Made by a program: the position numbers and the translations under genes
The notes under the pieces: model-generated
Seen by the model: the letters and a program-made list of their open reading frames with translations, nothing else
Databases searched by the model: none
Told to the model about the DNA's origin: nothing
Part shown: piece by piece, positions 17,245 to 25,984 of the stretch
Layout of the letters: the number at the start of each line of letters is the position of its first letter
How positions within the stretch are numbered: the stretch's first letter is position 1
Assembly: GCA_017624855.1 (NCBI GenBank)
Contig: JAGAMF010000009.1
Location: 1 to 64,000, forward strand
Reading direction: 5' to 3'
Source: Lachnospiraceae bacterium
GTDB taxonomy: Bacteria; Bacillota; Clostridia; Lachnospirales; Lachnospiraceae
DNA: 64,000 nucleotides

Positions 17245-17360
17245 TTTGAAAAATATTTATTTTAATGAATTATAATAAATATGAAACTTTTAGATTGTTT
17301 TAGTTGTCTAATAGTATGTAAACCTTAAAAAAAGCAATATTATAAAAGAGGAGAATGAAT

Positions 17361-18035
17361 ATGAAAAAATTGTTAGTAACATTATTATTTGTTTCCATGT
17401 CTTTTGCGTTGATCGGATGTGGTAAAGAGGATGTGGAAAATACCCCTTCCGAGGAGATTTCTGTAGAGCAGGAGTCTGAATCCATTTCAGAGGAAGTGTC
17501 AGAGGAAGAAAGCATGAGTGATTCCGAGGAAACAGGCTCTGATGAAGCTGTAGTTTCTGACAATGCAAGTGTATCCGTACTTGCCGATGTATGGAATGCA
17601 TTCGACGAAGCAGAAAAATTCCCTGTTATGGGCGGTGACTACAATACAATGGTAGACGGTGCTCCCGGCGCATTTGATGTATCCGATACAGAGAGTCTTG
17701 CATCTATGTTGTATGTACCTGCTGAGCTTGCGGGAAGTATTGACGAAGCTGCGTCTTTATTCCACGGAATGAATCTTAATACTTTTACCGGCGCGGCTCT
17801 TCATTTGACAGATGCTTCCGGTTCAGAGGCTTTTATCAATGATTTAAAAGAGAACATCATGGGTACACAGTGGATGTGCGGTTTTCCCGATACATTGGTT
17901 ATGTTTACCGTAAATGATGAGTATGTGGTTTATGCATTCGGTAATGTAGATGCTATTGCAAGTTTTAAGGCAAAAGTACTTGAAGTATATGGAGAAAATG
18001 CTATTCTTGTAGTAGAAGAAAATATTGCAGGTTAA
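17361..18035 (+). CDS. Acidic lipoprotein of unknown function
   Basis: This protein is exported and lipid-anchored: a Lys-Lys start, a hydrophobic core and a lipobox ALIGC at Cys20 form a lipoprotein signal peptide. A Ser/Glu-rich linker follows (about 25-65), then a compact domain of about 150 residues that I do not recognise (starting WNAFDEAEKFPVMGG). GAGGAG at 17348-17353 favours ATG 17361 over ATG 17355, which would be only one base away. It is set between terminators and is probably monocistronic. The Ser/Glu linker would let the domain reach into the cell wall. Confidence 0.8.
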   Translation: MKKLLVTLLFVSMSFALIGCGKEDVENTPSEEISVEQESESISEEVSEEESMSDSEETGSDEAVVSDNASVSVLADVWNAFDEAEKFPVMGGDYNTMVDGAPGAFDVSDTESLASMLYVPAELAGSIDEAASLFHGMNLNTFTGAALHLTDASGSEAFINDLKENIMGTQWMCGFPDTLVMFTVNDEYVVYAFGNVDAIASFKAKVLEVYGENAILVVEENIAG

Positions 18036-18055
18036 GTTTCTCATATGCATGAACA

Positions 18056-18089
18056 TTACAGGAGGGGTGCGTGCATTCCTCCTGTTATT
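18056..18089 (+). terminator. Rho-independent terminator after the lipoprotein
   Basis: An 8-bp stem ACAGGAGG with CCTCCTGT (18058-18065 with 18078-18085), a 12-nt loop and TTATTT. Moderately strong. Confidence 0.65.
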
Positions 18090-18120
18090 TATGTAAAAAT
18101 AAGCAAAGCAGAGGTGTAAA

Positions 18121-19581
18121 ATGTTATTTTCCAGTATACCGTTTTTATATTATTTTTTACCGGCGTTTTTAATCCTTTACTTTGTTGCACCCAAATGCTT
18201 AAAAAATACGGTGCTTTTAACAGGAAGTTTGTTTTTTTATGCATGGGGCGAACCTAAAATTGTTTTGATTATGATTGCCTCAATCCTGGTCGGATATGTG
18301 TCCGGCCTGTTGATTGAGGCTTTTTCTCATAAAAAGGTCGGGAAATATATTATGATTCTGTCCGTGTTGATTCAGGTGGGATGTCTTGTGTATTACAAAT
18401 ACATGGACTTTTTTATCGGAAATATCAATAATGTATTTGGAACCGGGATTCCCTTATTAAAAATTGCCCTGCCGATTGGTATCAGTTTCTATACATTTCA
18501 GATTCTCAGCTATACCGTGGATGTTTACAGAGGCGAAAAAGCACAAAAGAATCCCATTAATCTTGCAACATACATTGCTATGTTTCCGCAGTTAATTGCC
18601 GGACCCATTGTGCGATATAAGGATGTTGCACCTCAGCTTCCCGTAAAAGGTGCGGCAATATTGCAGTTAATAGACGGTAAGTGGAATAAAAAAGTACATT
18701 TGGAGGGGCGTAGTGCAAGTGTAGAAGATATTGCTTGCGGAATTCGTCGATTTGTCCTTGGTTTGGGTAAAAAAATACTTCTTGCCAACCAGTTGGGTGA
18801 ATTGTGTGATGTGATTCGAATGACAGACGAAAAGACTATTGTGCTTTACTGGCTATATGCCTTGGCTTTTTCATTGCATGTGTACTTTGATTTTTCGGGT
18901 TATAGTGATATGGCTATCGGTTTGGGAAAAATCTTCGGTTTTCATTTTATGGAGAACTTTAATTATCCTTTTATTTCCGGCAGTGTGACTGAGTTTTGGC
19001 GACGCTGGCATATTTCGCTGGGCAGTTGGTTTCGGGATTATGTGTATATTCCCTTGGGCGGTAATCGGGTCCCGAAATGGCGGTGGTTTTTTAATATATT
19101 TGTAGTATGGATGCTTACCGGTTTCTGGCATGGGGCAGCATGGAATTTTATTCTTTGGGGCTTGTTTTTTGCCATACTTCTGGTGTTTGAAAAATTATGC
19201 TTCTTAAAAGTGATTACAAAGCAAAAGGTGATTGGGCATATTTATGTTGTTGTTGCGGTGCTGATTAGTTTTGTGATTTTTAATGCTACGGATTTAACTG
19301 AGGCGGGGCAATATATCGGCGGAATGTTTGGCTTTGGTAAACTTTCGTTTATATCTGCAGAAACGGTATATTATCTTAGAAATTATATCGTGATTTTATT
19401 GTTTTCCGTGGTAGGAGCTACTCCTTTGGTGAAGCAGCTTGTTTCCCGTTTGTACCAAAAACCTGTGATAAAAAATATCATGGCGATTGCAGAACCTTTG
19501 ATTTTGGTGCTTCTTATGCTGGTTATGACGGCGTATCTTGTGGACGGGTCATTTAACCCCTTCTTATATTTTAGATTCTGA
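18121..19581 (+). CDS. MBOAT family O-acyltransferase (AlgI/DltB-like)
   Basis: This 486-residue multi-pass membrane protein is of the MBOAT family, which moves acyl groups across the membrane onto extracellular polymers. The family core is plain: an N-terminal FYAWGEPK, then YKDVAPQ, YFDFSGYSDMAIG, NFNYPFIS..EFWRRWHISLG and SWFRDYVYIPLGG. The catalytic His lies in GFWHGAAWN (H337). The next gene, 18 bases on, encodes a DHHW/AlgJ-like periplasmic-type partner, as in alginate and other polysaccharide O-acetylation systems. The acceptor polymer here is not known; peptidoglycan or a surface glycan are candidates. Confidence 0.92.
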   Translation: MLFSSIPFLYYFLPAFLILYFVAPKCLKNTVLLTGSLFFYAWGEPKIVLIMIASILVGYVSGLLIEAFSHKKVGKYIMILSVLIQVGCLVYYKYMDFFIGNINNVFGTGIPLLKIALPIGISFYTFQILSYTVDVYRGEKAQKNPINLATYIAMFPQLIAGPIVRYKDVAPQLPVKGAAILQLIDGKWNKKVHLEGRSASVEDIACGIRRFVLGLGKKILLANQLGELCDVIRMTDEKTIVLYWLYALAFSLHVYFDFSGYSDMAIGLGKIFGFHFMENFNYPFISGSVTEFWRRWHISLGSWFRDYVYIPLGGNRVPKWRWFFNIFVVWMLTGFWHGAAWNFILWGLFFAILLVFEKLCFLKVITKQKVIGHIYVVVAVLISFVIFNATDLTEAGQYIGGMFGFGKLSFISAETVYYLRNYIVILLFSVVGATPLVKQLVSRLYQKPVIKNIMAIAEPLILVLLMLVMTAYLVDGSFNPFLYFRF

Positions 19582-19599
19582 TGAAAGGAGGCTGTCGTT

Positions 19600-20700
19600 G
19601 TGTCAGATAAAAATAAAAATTTAATTTCAATTATTGTAATGTCAGTCTTCCTTTTTGGCACTGGTTTTATTTGCTGGTTTCATGGAGAGCAGGAGTATTC
19701 CTTGGCGGAGCGTCGTTATTTAAAAACCATGCCGGCAATTACATGGGAGAATGTGGTAAGCGGCAGATTTATGTCGGATTTTGAAAGCTATACCCAAGAC
19801 CAATTTCCTGCAAGGGACACATTTCGCAGCATAAAAAGCGGGGTGGCATTGTTTGCGTTTGGCAAGAAGGATAACAATGATTTATATCTTGCAGACGGAT
19901 ACATTAACAAATTGGAGTATCCTTATCGGCAGGAGTCTGCGGAACATGCCATAAAAGTGTTTTCTTCCGTATATGACAAATATCTGGAAGATACGGATTG
20001 CAAGGTATACTATGCTTTGATTCCTGATAAAGGGTATTATATGGCAGAAGCAAACGGCTATCCGGCTATGGATTATGCCGCTATGGAGCAGGATTTTATA
20101 AACGGCATGGAAAATATGACCTACATCGATCTTTTTGATGTAATGTCTTTAGAGGATTTTTATAAAACAGATACTCATTGGCGTCAGGAAAAAATTACGG
20201 ATGTGGCTGCGGTTATTGCTTCGGCTATGGGAAAAGAATTAAAGGCAGAATATGAATTGTGTAAAATAGAGGTGCCATTTTACGGTGTGTATCACGGTCA
20301 GCTTTCGTTGCCTGTTGCGGGAGAGGAGTTGTTTTACCTCAATAATGAGGAACTGGACGGATGTTATGTATATGATTATACCAATATGCGGGAAATAGAA
20401 ATCTACGACTTGGAGAAGGCGCAGGGGGCAGATCCTTATGAGATATATCTGTCCGGGCCTTTGTCGCTGATTACCATAGAGAATCCTAATGCGGATACCG
20501 ATGCGGAGCTGGTAGTTTTTCGTGATTCGTTCGGTAGCAGCATTGCGCCTTTGTGGGTAGAAAGTTACAGCAAGATTACTTTGATTGATATTCGTTACTT
20601 ATACAGCGGTATGGTTGGCAATTATGTTGCTTTTGAAAATCAGGATGTGTTGTTTTTATACAGTACAATGGTTTTGAATAACAGCGAAACCATAAAATAG
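19600..20700 (+). CDS. DHHW/AlgJ-like SGNH-type acetylation partner
   Basis: This 366-residue protein starts at GTG after AAAGGAGG. It has a membrane helix near 10-30 with the rest outside the cell. It belongs to the DHHW/AlgX-AlgJ type: the start of the domain reads EQEYSLAERRYLKTMP, the motif YKTDTHWRQ carries the Asp-His pair, and VFRDSFGSS carries the Ser of the SGNH-like site. Such proteins accept the acyl group exported by an MBOAT and move it to a polysaccharide. Its place directly after the MBOAT gene supports a two-protein acetylation pair. Confidence 0.85.
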   Translation: MSDKNKNLISIIVMSVFLFGTGFICWFHGEQEYSLAERRYLKTMPAITWENVVSGRFMSDFESYTQDQFPARDTFRSIKSGVALFAFGKKDNNDLYLADGYINKLEYPYRQESAEHAIKVFSSVYDKYLEDTDCKVYYALIPDKGYYMAEANGYPAMDYAAMEQDFINGMENMTYIDLFDVMSLEDFYKTDTHWRQEKITDVAAVIASAMGKELKAEYELCKIEVPFYGVYHGQLSLPVAGEELFYLNNEELDGCYVYDYTNMREIEIYDLEKAQGADPYEIYLSGPLSLITIENPNADTDAELVVFRDSFGSSIAPLWVESYSKITLIDIRYLYSGMVGNYVAFENQDVLFLYSTMVLNNSETIK

Positions 20701-20833
20701 TTGGTGAAATTTATTGAATTTAGGGTTTTTTAAATGCAAGGAATGTGGTAAAATAGATACGGTATTGTTATAACATGGGTAAAGAGTGTGCAATATCGTG
20801 ATAAAAACTATAGATGAAGCAAGAGGAACATAA

Positions 20834-21781
20834 ATGGAACAACAATCCGTCGATAAGGATTATTTGGAATACCGTAAAAAAAGAGTAAAACGAATTAAAC
20901 GGTTTTTATTGATTAGTTTGACTGTTTTATTGATTCTTCCCAATGTACTTTGTATTTATCTTTTGATTCAGGTAAATCATACAAATCGAATTTTGGAAGA
21001 GACACAAGAGAATCTTTGGGAATTGTCGGTACAGTTGGAAGATGCCAATGCTGCGGCTGCGGTGGAAATGGCAATGATTCCCATGCAGGTGGAAGATGAG
21101 ATGTTACAGGAGGTTATACCTGATTCACTGTTGTATGAAGGCAAGGAGCGGGTTTATCTTACATTTGATGACGGTCCCAGCGAATATACGGATGAGATTC
21201 TGGATATTTTGGATGAATATGAAGTAAAGGCAACTTTCTTCGTGTTGGCCAAGGATGGCTATGAAGAGCAGTATCAGCGTATTGTTGATGAAGGACATAC
21301 TCTGGCATTGCATTCATATACACATCAGTATGGGCAGATCTATGAAAGCCCGGAGGCATTTCGACAGGACATTACCATGTTATCGGACTATTTGTTTGAT
21401 ATTACCGGTTATCGATGTGAATTCTATCGTTTTCCGGGAGGAAGTTCCAATACGATCATACAGTTTGATAAAAATGAATGTTTTGATGTGTTGGAAGAAG
21501 AAAACTTGGTGTATTTTGATTGGAATGTTACCAGCAAGGATGCCAGTACTTATCGCCTTTCGGCGCAAAGTATTACTGACAATGTATTAAACGGAACGCA
21601 GCAGACAAATCCTTCAGTGGTATTGATGCATGATGCTTCGGACAAGTACACCACAGTACAGGCGTTACCGCAGATTATAGAAACTTTGTTGGCAGACGAG
21701 AATACGGTATTGTTACCGATTACAAACGGAACAGCACCGGTATGTCATGTTGTGCGAAGCGAAGAAGAAACAGAACAGTAA
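20834..21781 (+). CDS. Membrane-anchored polysaccharide deacetylase (NodB domain)
   Basis: This 315-residue protein has one N-terminal membrane helix (about 23-47), a short coiled coil and an extracellular NodB deacetylase domain. Catalytic and metal residues are visible: TFDDGPS (D112, D113), HSYTH (H160, H164), the motif RFPGGSSN, and LMHDAS with the final His. Such enzymes remove acetyl groups from peptidoglycan GlcNAc or other glycans, often giving lysozyme resistance. It lies downstream of an O-acetylation pair and just before a bactofilin, so this cluster looks concerned with wall or surface glycan modification. Substrate is inference. Confidence 0.9.
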   Translation: MEQQSVDKDYLEYRKKRVKRIKRFLLISLTVLLILPNVLCIYLLIQVNHTNRILEETQENLWELSVQLEDANAAAAVEMAMIPMQVEDEMLQEVIPDSLLYEGKERVYLTFDDGPSEYTDEILDILDEYEVKATFFVLAKDGYEEQYQRIVDEGHTLALHSYTHQYGQIYESPEAFRQDITMLSDYLFDITGYRCEFYRFPGGSSNTIIQFDKNECFDVLEEENLVYFDWNVTSKDASTYRLSAQSITDNVLNGTQQTNPSVVLMHDASDKYTTVQALPQIIETLLADENTVLLPITNGTAPVCHVVRSEEETEQ

Positions 21782-21816
21782 AAGGATATTATATAAACCG
21801 GAACGGAGGAATTTAA

Positions 21817-22893
21817 ATGGGTTTTTTTAGTGATTTAAAACAAGATTTGGCACAGGCAGTAAATGAATTGACGGAAGATAATGCAGAAAAGGAATTATTG
21901 GAAGAGGAAGAGAGACTGAGAGCAGAACTTTTACAGATGGAAGATGAATTCCAGGTTTCAGGAGTAGAGGAGCCGGAAGTTACAACGGAAGAGGAATATG
22001 CTCATTTCATGGCAGAGGAAGCCGTATATGAAGAAGTGCCGGAAGAAATTACAGAGGCACAGGATGAAGAAATTGCACAGGAAGATTTTACCGGTGTGAA
22101 TGAAGAGGTTATGGCATCATTATCGGAAGGGTATGCAAGTATAGCGGATACTTTGCCTGACGCGCAAGAGGATGCTTTGGCAGAAGAATTGGTAGCGGCT
22201 GTTGCAGAGTTGGATGAAGAAGCGGATGCCGTAAGCGCAACAGACGAAACTGTTGTTGAAGAAGATGCTGAAGGCGTGGATTCTTTTGGTGAAGTGGAAG
22301 AAATCGAAGAAATCAAAGAAGTTGAAGAGATAGAAGAAATCGAAGAAATCGAAAAAGTTGAGGAAGTAAAAGAAATGATGCAGGATGTGTTTACAGCAGT
22401 TCCCGAGATGAAAGATGAATATGTGTCCATGGCGGATGAAAATGCAGAAGTAGGTATTATTCCTGCGGGAATGATGATTACCGGTGATATTGCCACATCC
22501 GGTGCTTTGGATTTAAGAGGTACCGTGTTAGGCAATATTGAAATCGGCGGTAAATTAAATGTATCCGGTAGCATTCAGGGTAATGCAAAGGCAGTAGAGA
22601 TTTTTGCACAGGCTGCAAAGATTACTGGCGATATCGAATGTGACAACAGTGTTAAGATTGGTCCCAATACGGTAGTAATCGGTAATGTGAGCGCAAGATG
22701 TGCTGTTGTTGCCGGTGCCATTAAAGGCGATATCGATGTAAGAGGTCCCGTAATTTTGGATTCTTCGGCAGTGGTAAAGGGTAATATTAAGTCTAAATCC
22801 GTACAGATTAACAACGGTGCTATTATAGAAGGTATGTGCTCACAGTGCTATGCAGACGTAAATGCAAGCAGTTTCTTTGACGGACTTGAATAA
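21817..22893 (+). CDS. Bactofilin with a long acidic N-terminal region
   Basis: The C-terminal part (about 215-340) is a bactofilin domain, a right-handed beta helix that polymerises without nucleotide. Its short repeats are visible in MITGDIATSGALDLRGTV, GNIEIGGKLNVSG and later turns. The first 215 residues are highly acidic and include a Glu-Ile/Val repeat tract (about 155-190) such as VEEIEEIKEVEEIEEI; this part is probably disordered or coiled coil. Bactofilins often localise peptidoglycan enzymes; the deacetylase gene 35 bases upstream is a candidate client. A good AGGAGG-type ribosome binding site lies before the ATG, and pyrH starts 19 bases after the stop. Confidence 0.88.
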   Translation: MGFFSDLKQDLAQAVNELTEDNAEKELLEEEERLRAELLQMEDEFQVSGVEEPEVTTEEEYAHFMAEEAVYEEVPEEITEAQDEEIAQEDFTGVNEEVMASLSEGYASIADTLPDAQEDALAEELVAAVAELDEEADAVSATDETVVEEDAEGVDSFGEVEEIEEIKEVEEIEEIEEIEKVEEVKEMMQDVFTAVPEMKDEYVSMADENAEVGIIPAGMMITGDIATSGALDLRGTVLGNIEIGGKLNVSGSIQGNAKAVEIFAQAAKITGDIECDNSVKIGPNTVVIGNVSARCAVVAGAIKGDIDVRGPVILDSSAVVKGNIKSKSVQINNGAIIEGMCSQCYADVNASSFFDGLE

Positions 22894-22912
22894 TAGAGAC
22901 AGGAGGCTACAT

Positions 22913-23608
22913 ATGAAGCGAATTCTTTTAAAATTAAGTGGCGAAGCCCTGGCTGGGGAGAAGAAAACCGGCTTTGATGAGGAAACCGTAAGAAAGGTTG
23001 CATTACAGGTAAAACAGCTGACAGACGACGGTATACAGGTGGGAATCGTAATCGGCGGAGGAAACTTCTGGAGAGGCAGAACCAGTGAAAATATCGATCG
23101 TACCAAGGCAGATCAGATTGGTATGTTGGCAACCATCATGAACTGTATCTATGTTTCCGAGATATTCCGTTCGGTAGGTATGATGACCAATATTTTAACT
23201 CCCTTTGAGTGTGGTTCGTTTACCAAGCTTTTCTCGAAGGACAGAGCAAATAAGTACTTTGAAAAGGGCATGGTAGTGTTCTTTGCCGGTGGTACGGGAC
23301 ATCCTTATTTCAGTACCGATACAGGAGTTGTACTTCGTGCCATTGAAGTAGATGCGGAAGTAATTCTTCTTGCTAAGGCAATCGATGGTGTATACAATGA
23401 CGACCCTGCTAAAAATCCCGCAGCGGTTAAATATGATGAAGTATCTATCGATGAAGTGATTGCCAAGAACTTACAGGTTGTGGACATGACCGCTTCCATT
23501 TTGGCGAGAGACAACAAAATGCCTATGTGGGTATTCGGTTTAAATGAAGAAAACAGTATTGTAAATACCGTAAAAGGTGAATTTAAGGGCACCAAGGTAA
23601 CGGTATAG
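22913..23608 (+). CDS. pyrH: UMP kinase
   Basis: UMP kinase phosphorylates UMP to UDP using ATP in pyrimidine synthesis. This copy is 231 residues with the family motifs KLSGEALAG, GIVIGGGNFWRG, DQIGMLATIMN, GGTGHPYFSTD and VWVFGLNEENSI-like end (here PMWVFGLN). Upstream in-frame ATG 22862 lies inside the bactofilin gene; AGGAGG before ATG 22913 and homology of MKRILLKLSGEA fix the start. pyrH and frr are usually next to tsf; here an envelope cluster lies between. Confidence 0.97.
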   Translation: MKRILLKLSGEALAGEKKTGFDEETVRKVALQVKQLTDDGIQVGIVIGGGNFWRGRTSENIDRTKADQIGMLATIMNCIYVSEIFRSVGMMTNILTPFECGSFTKLFSKDRANKYFEKGMVVFFAGGTGHPYFSTDTGVVLRAIEVDAEVILLAKAIDGVYNDDPAKNPAAVKYDEVSIDEVIAKNLQVVDMTASILARDNKMPMWVFGLNEENSIVNTVKGEFKGTKVTV

Positions 23609-23682
23609 TTGTATTTTGGTTAAAAGAATGTAATGATGCAAAGACATGCATCCAAAAATAAACCTATTGGGAGGATATAACC

Positions 23683-24234
23683 ATGAATGAAAAAATTAAA
23701 GTATATGACGAGAAGATGAACAAGACATATGAGCACCTTGTAGCTGATTTTATGACTATCAGAGCAGGTAGAGCAAATCCTCATGTTTTGGATAAGCTTG
23801 CAGTGGATTACTATGGAGTAATGACACCCTTACAGCAGGTTGGTAACATTACCGTTCCCGAGGCAAGAATTATCCAGATTGCTCCTTGGGAGAAGAGCTT
23901 GATTAAGGCAATTGAAAAAGCAATCCTTGCTTCCGATATCGGAATTACACCCAGCAACGACGGTTCCGTAATCCGTCTTGTGTTCCCCGAATTAACAGAG
24001 GAAAGACGTAAAGATATCGTAAAAGATGTGCGCAAGAAAGGTGAAGACGCAAAGGTTGCGGTACGTAATATCAGAAGAGACGGTAATGATGCATTGAAGA
24101 AGCTTGCAAAGACTGAAATTTCAGAAGATGAAATCAAATCAATGGAAGAAGAATTGCAGAAGCTTACAGATAAGTATGTGAAGAACATTTCCGATCTTGT
24201 GGAAGAAAAATCGAAAGAAGTACTTACTGTATAA
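23683..24234 (+). CDS. frr: Ribosome recycling factor
   Basis: Ribosome recycling factor splits post-termination ribosomes together with EF-G. It has 183 residues, the normal length, with the family features RAGRANPHVLDKL, DYYG..TPLQQVGNI, PWEKS..KAIEKAI and a long helical bundle. GGGAGG lies before the ATG. It sits 74 bases after pyrH, the conserved order. Confidence 0.97.
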   Translation: MNEKIKVYDEKMNKTYEHLVADFMTIRAGRANPHVLDKLAVDYYGVMTPLQQVGNITVPEARIIQIAPWEKSLIKAIEKAILASDIGITPSNDGSVIRLVFPELTEERRKDIVKDVRKKGEDAKVAVRNIRRDGNDALKKLAKTEISEDEIKSMEEELQKLTDKYVKNISDLVEEKSKEVLTV

Positions 24235-24249
24235 TCAGAGTATAAAAGA

Positions 24250-24293
24250 AGGAAGAATCATGAAAAAAGTATGTGTTTTTTGTGATTCTTCTT
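24250..24293 (+). terminator. Possible terminator or leader hairpin between frr and uppS
   Basis: An 11-bp stem (24250-24260 with 24283-24293, one G-T pair) has a 22-nt A/T-rich loop and is followed by a T/G-rich stretch. It could be a weak terminator or attenuator separating frr from uppS. The large loop lowers my confidence. Confidence 0.4.
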
Positions 24294-24342
24294 GGTTGTT
24301 TATAAAAAATGTTTTATCATAACGGGAAACGGAGATTAAACA

Positions 24343-25044
24343 ATGAATATACCTAAGCATGTTGCCGTAATTTTGGACGGAAACGGAAGATGGGCCAAGA
24401 AAAGAGGACTTCCCCGTAAAATGGGTCATGTCCAGGGTGCCAAAAATGTAGAAGATATGTTATATATTGCAGGTGATGTGGGAATTGAATACTTCACCGT
24501 ATATGCTTTTTCTACGGAAAACTGGAAGCGCAGTGAAGAAGAAGTATCTGCCTTAATGGACCTCCTTCGTAAATATCTTTTAAGTGCATTTAAGAAAGCT
24601 GCAAAAAACAATGTGCGTTTTCGCGTAATCGGAGACAAGACCGGTCTTGCGGAAGATATTCAGGATACAATCCGGGAGTTGGAAGAGGATTCAAAGGATA
24701 ATACCGGATTATTCTTTCAGTTGGCCATTAATTATGGCGGCAGAGATGAAATGGTGCGCATGATGCAAAACATGGCTTCTGATGTAAAAGAAGGAAAGCT
24801 GTTGCCGGAAGATATAACCGAGCAGTATGTTTCGGATCATTTGGATACCGGCGGCGTTCCCGATCCGGATTTGATGATTCGTACCAGCGGAGAACAGCGA
24901 ATTTCCAATTTCCTTTTATGGCAGTTAGCTTATTCGGAGTTTTATTTTACCGATGTTCCCTGGCCTGATTTTAATCGCGATGAATTAATGAAAGCGATTG
25001 AAGCATATAATCAGAGAGACAGAAGATTCGGTAACGCAAAATAG
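24343..25044 (+). CDS. uppS: Undecaprenyl diphosphate synthase
   Basis: This cis-prenyltransferase makes the C55 lipid carrier for cell wall synthesis from farnesyl and isopentenyl diphosphate. It has 233 residues with the motifs HVAVILDGNGRWAKKRGLPR (catalytic Asp), GHVQGAKN, YTVYAFSTENWKR-like (here FTVYAFSTENWKR), NYGGRDE and RTSGEQRISNFLLWQ. It is complete. cdsA follows 37 bases downstream, so lipid-carrier and phospholipid synthesis are paired. Confidence 0.97.
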   Translation: MNIPKHVAVILDGNGRWAKKRGLPRKMGHVQGAKNVEDMLYIAGDVGIEYFTVYAFSTENWKRSEEEVSALMDLLRKYLLSAFKKAAKNNVRFRVIGDKTGLAEDIQDTIRELEEDSKDNTGLFFQLAINYGGRDEMVRMMQNMASDVKEGKLLPEDITEQYVSDHLDTGGVPDPDLMIRTSGEQRISNFLLWQLAYSEFYFTDVPWPDFNRDELMKAIEAYNQRDRRFGNAK

Positions 25045-25081
25045 AATCTTACGCATAAAAATATGCAAAGGGTGAAAGAGT

Positions 25082-25975
25082 ATGTTTAAAGCAAGATTTT
25101 GGAGTTCGGTAGTAATTGTAGCGGTAATTCTCCTTTTTGGCTTTGCGGGAGGACCTTTCTTGGCGCTGTTCCTGGGGGCTATCTCATGTATCGGATATTT
25201 GGAATTTACCAAGGCTACCAAAGTAAGACCGAATCCTGATAAAATTTCAGGTTTTGAAAAAATTGGATTGGCAGGAATCATTTTATATTATCTGTTATTG
25301 TTGACAACGGATGATTCTTTACCCCTGCGGGAAATGTTTTCGGATTGGTTGTTTAGAACCCAGGGAACATTTAACTATTTTACGGTATTGGTGCTGTTTA
25401 TTTTTGTGTTAAGCATTGTATCCATGTTTATGGTTTACATTTTTACATTCCCGAGACACAATATTACCCAGATCACCCATGCCGCGTTCGGCTTGATTTA
25501 TGTGGCACTTACTTTGTCGTTTATTTATTATATTCGTGAGTTGCCTCATGGAATCTTTTTGATGTGGCTGGTATTTATGAGTTCCTGGGTGTGTGATACC
25601 TGTGCTTATGTGGTAGGTGTGCTGTTTGGAAAGCATAAGCTGACACCGAAATTAAGCCCCAAGAAATCAATAGAGGGTTCTATCGGAGGTATTGTGGGTT
25701 CCAGTCTTGCAGGTGGTTTGTTTGGCTGGTTGTATGCGGCATGTACGGATTCTACATACGGAATTATAGCGGTATTTGCCATTATTTGTTGCGTGGGTTC
25801 TGTGGTGTCACAGTGCGGTGACTTGACGGCTTCCGCAATTAAAAGAAATTATGATGTAAAAGATTACGGCAAAATCATTCCGGGACACGGAGGTATTTTA
25901 GATCGCTTTGACAGTGTTATTTTTACCTCGCCCATGGTATTTTTCCTGGTAATGTTGATGATGCAGTTTAATTAG
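25082..25975 (+). CDS. cdsA: Phosphatidate cytidylyltransferase
   Basis: CdsA makes CDP-diacylglycerol from phosphatidic acid and CTP in the membrane. This 297-residue, multi-pass protein carries the family signature in its C-terminal third: SWVCDTCAYVVGVLFGKHKL, SPKKSIEGSIGG, and SQCGDLTASAIKR followed by KDYGKIIPGHGGILDRFDS. GGGTGAAAGAG precedes the ATG. dxr starts nine bases after the stop, so the two are tightly coupled. Confidence 0.95.
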   Translation: MFKARFWSSVVIVAVILLFGFAGGPFLALFLGAISCIGYLEFTKATKVRPNPDKISGFEKIGLAGIILYYLLLLTTDDSLPLREMFSDWLFRTQGTFNYFTVLVLFIFVLSIVSMFMVYIFTFPRHNITQITHAAFGLIYVALTLSFIYYIRELPHGIFLMWLVFMSSWVCDTCAYVVGVLFGKHKLTPKLSPKKSIEGSIGGIVGSSLAGGLFGWLYAACTDSTYGIIAVFAIICCVGSVVSQCGDLTASAIKRNYDVKDYGKIIPGHGGILDRFDSVIFTSPMVFFLVMLMMQFN

Positions 25976-25984
25976 GAGTAAAAA

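Noticed and set aside
22002-22574. 190-residue open frame on the minus strand inside the bactofilin gene
   Set aside because: It is a mirror of the acidic repeat tract, very rich in Ser, with no ribosome binding site.
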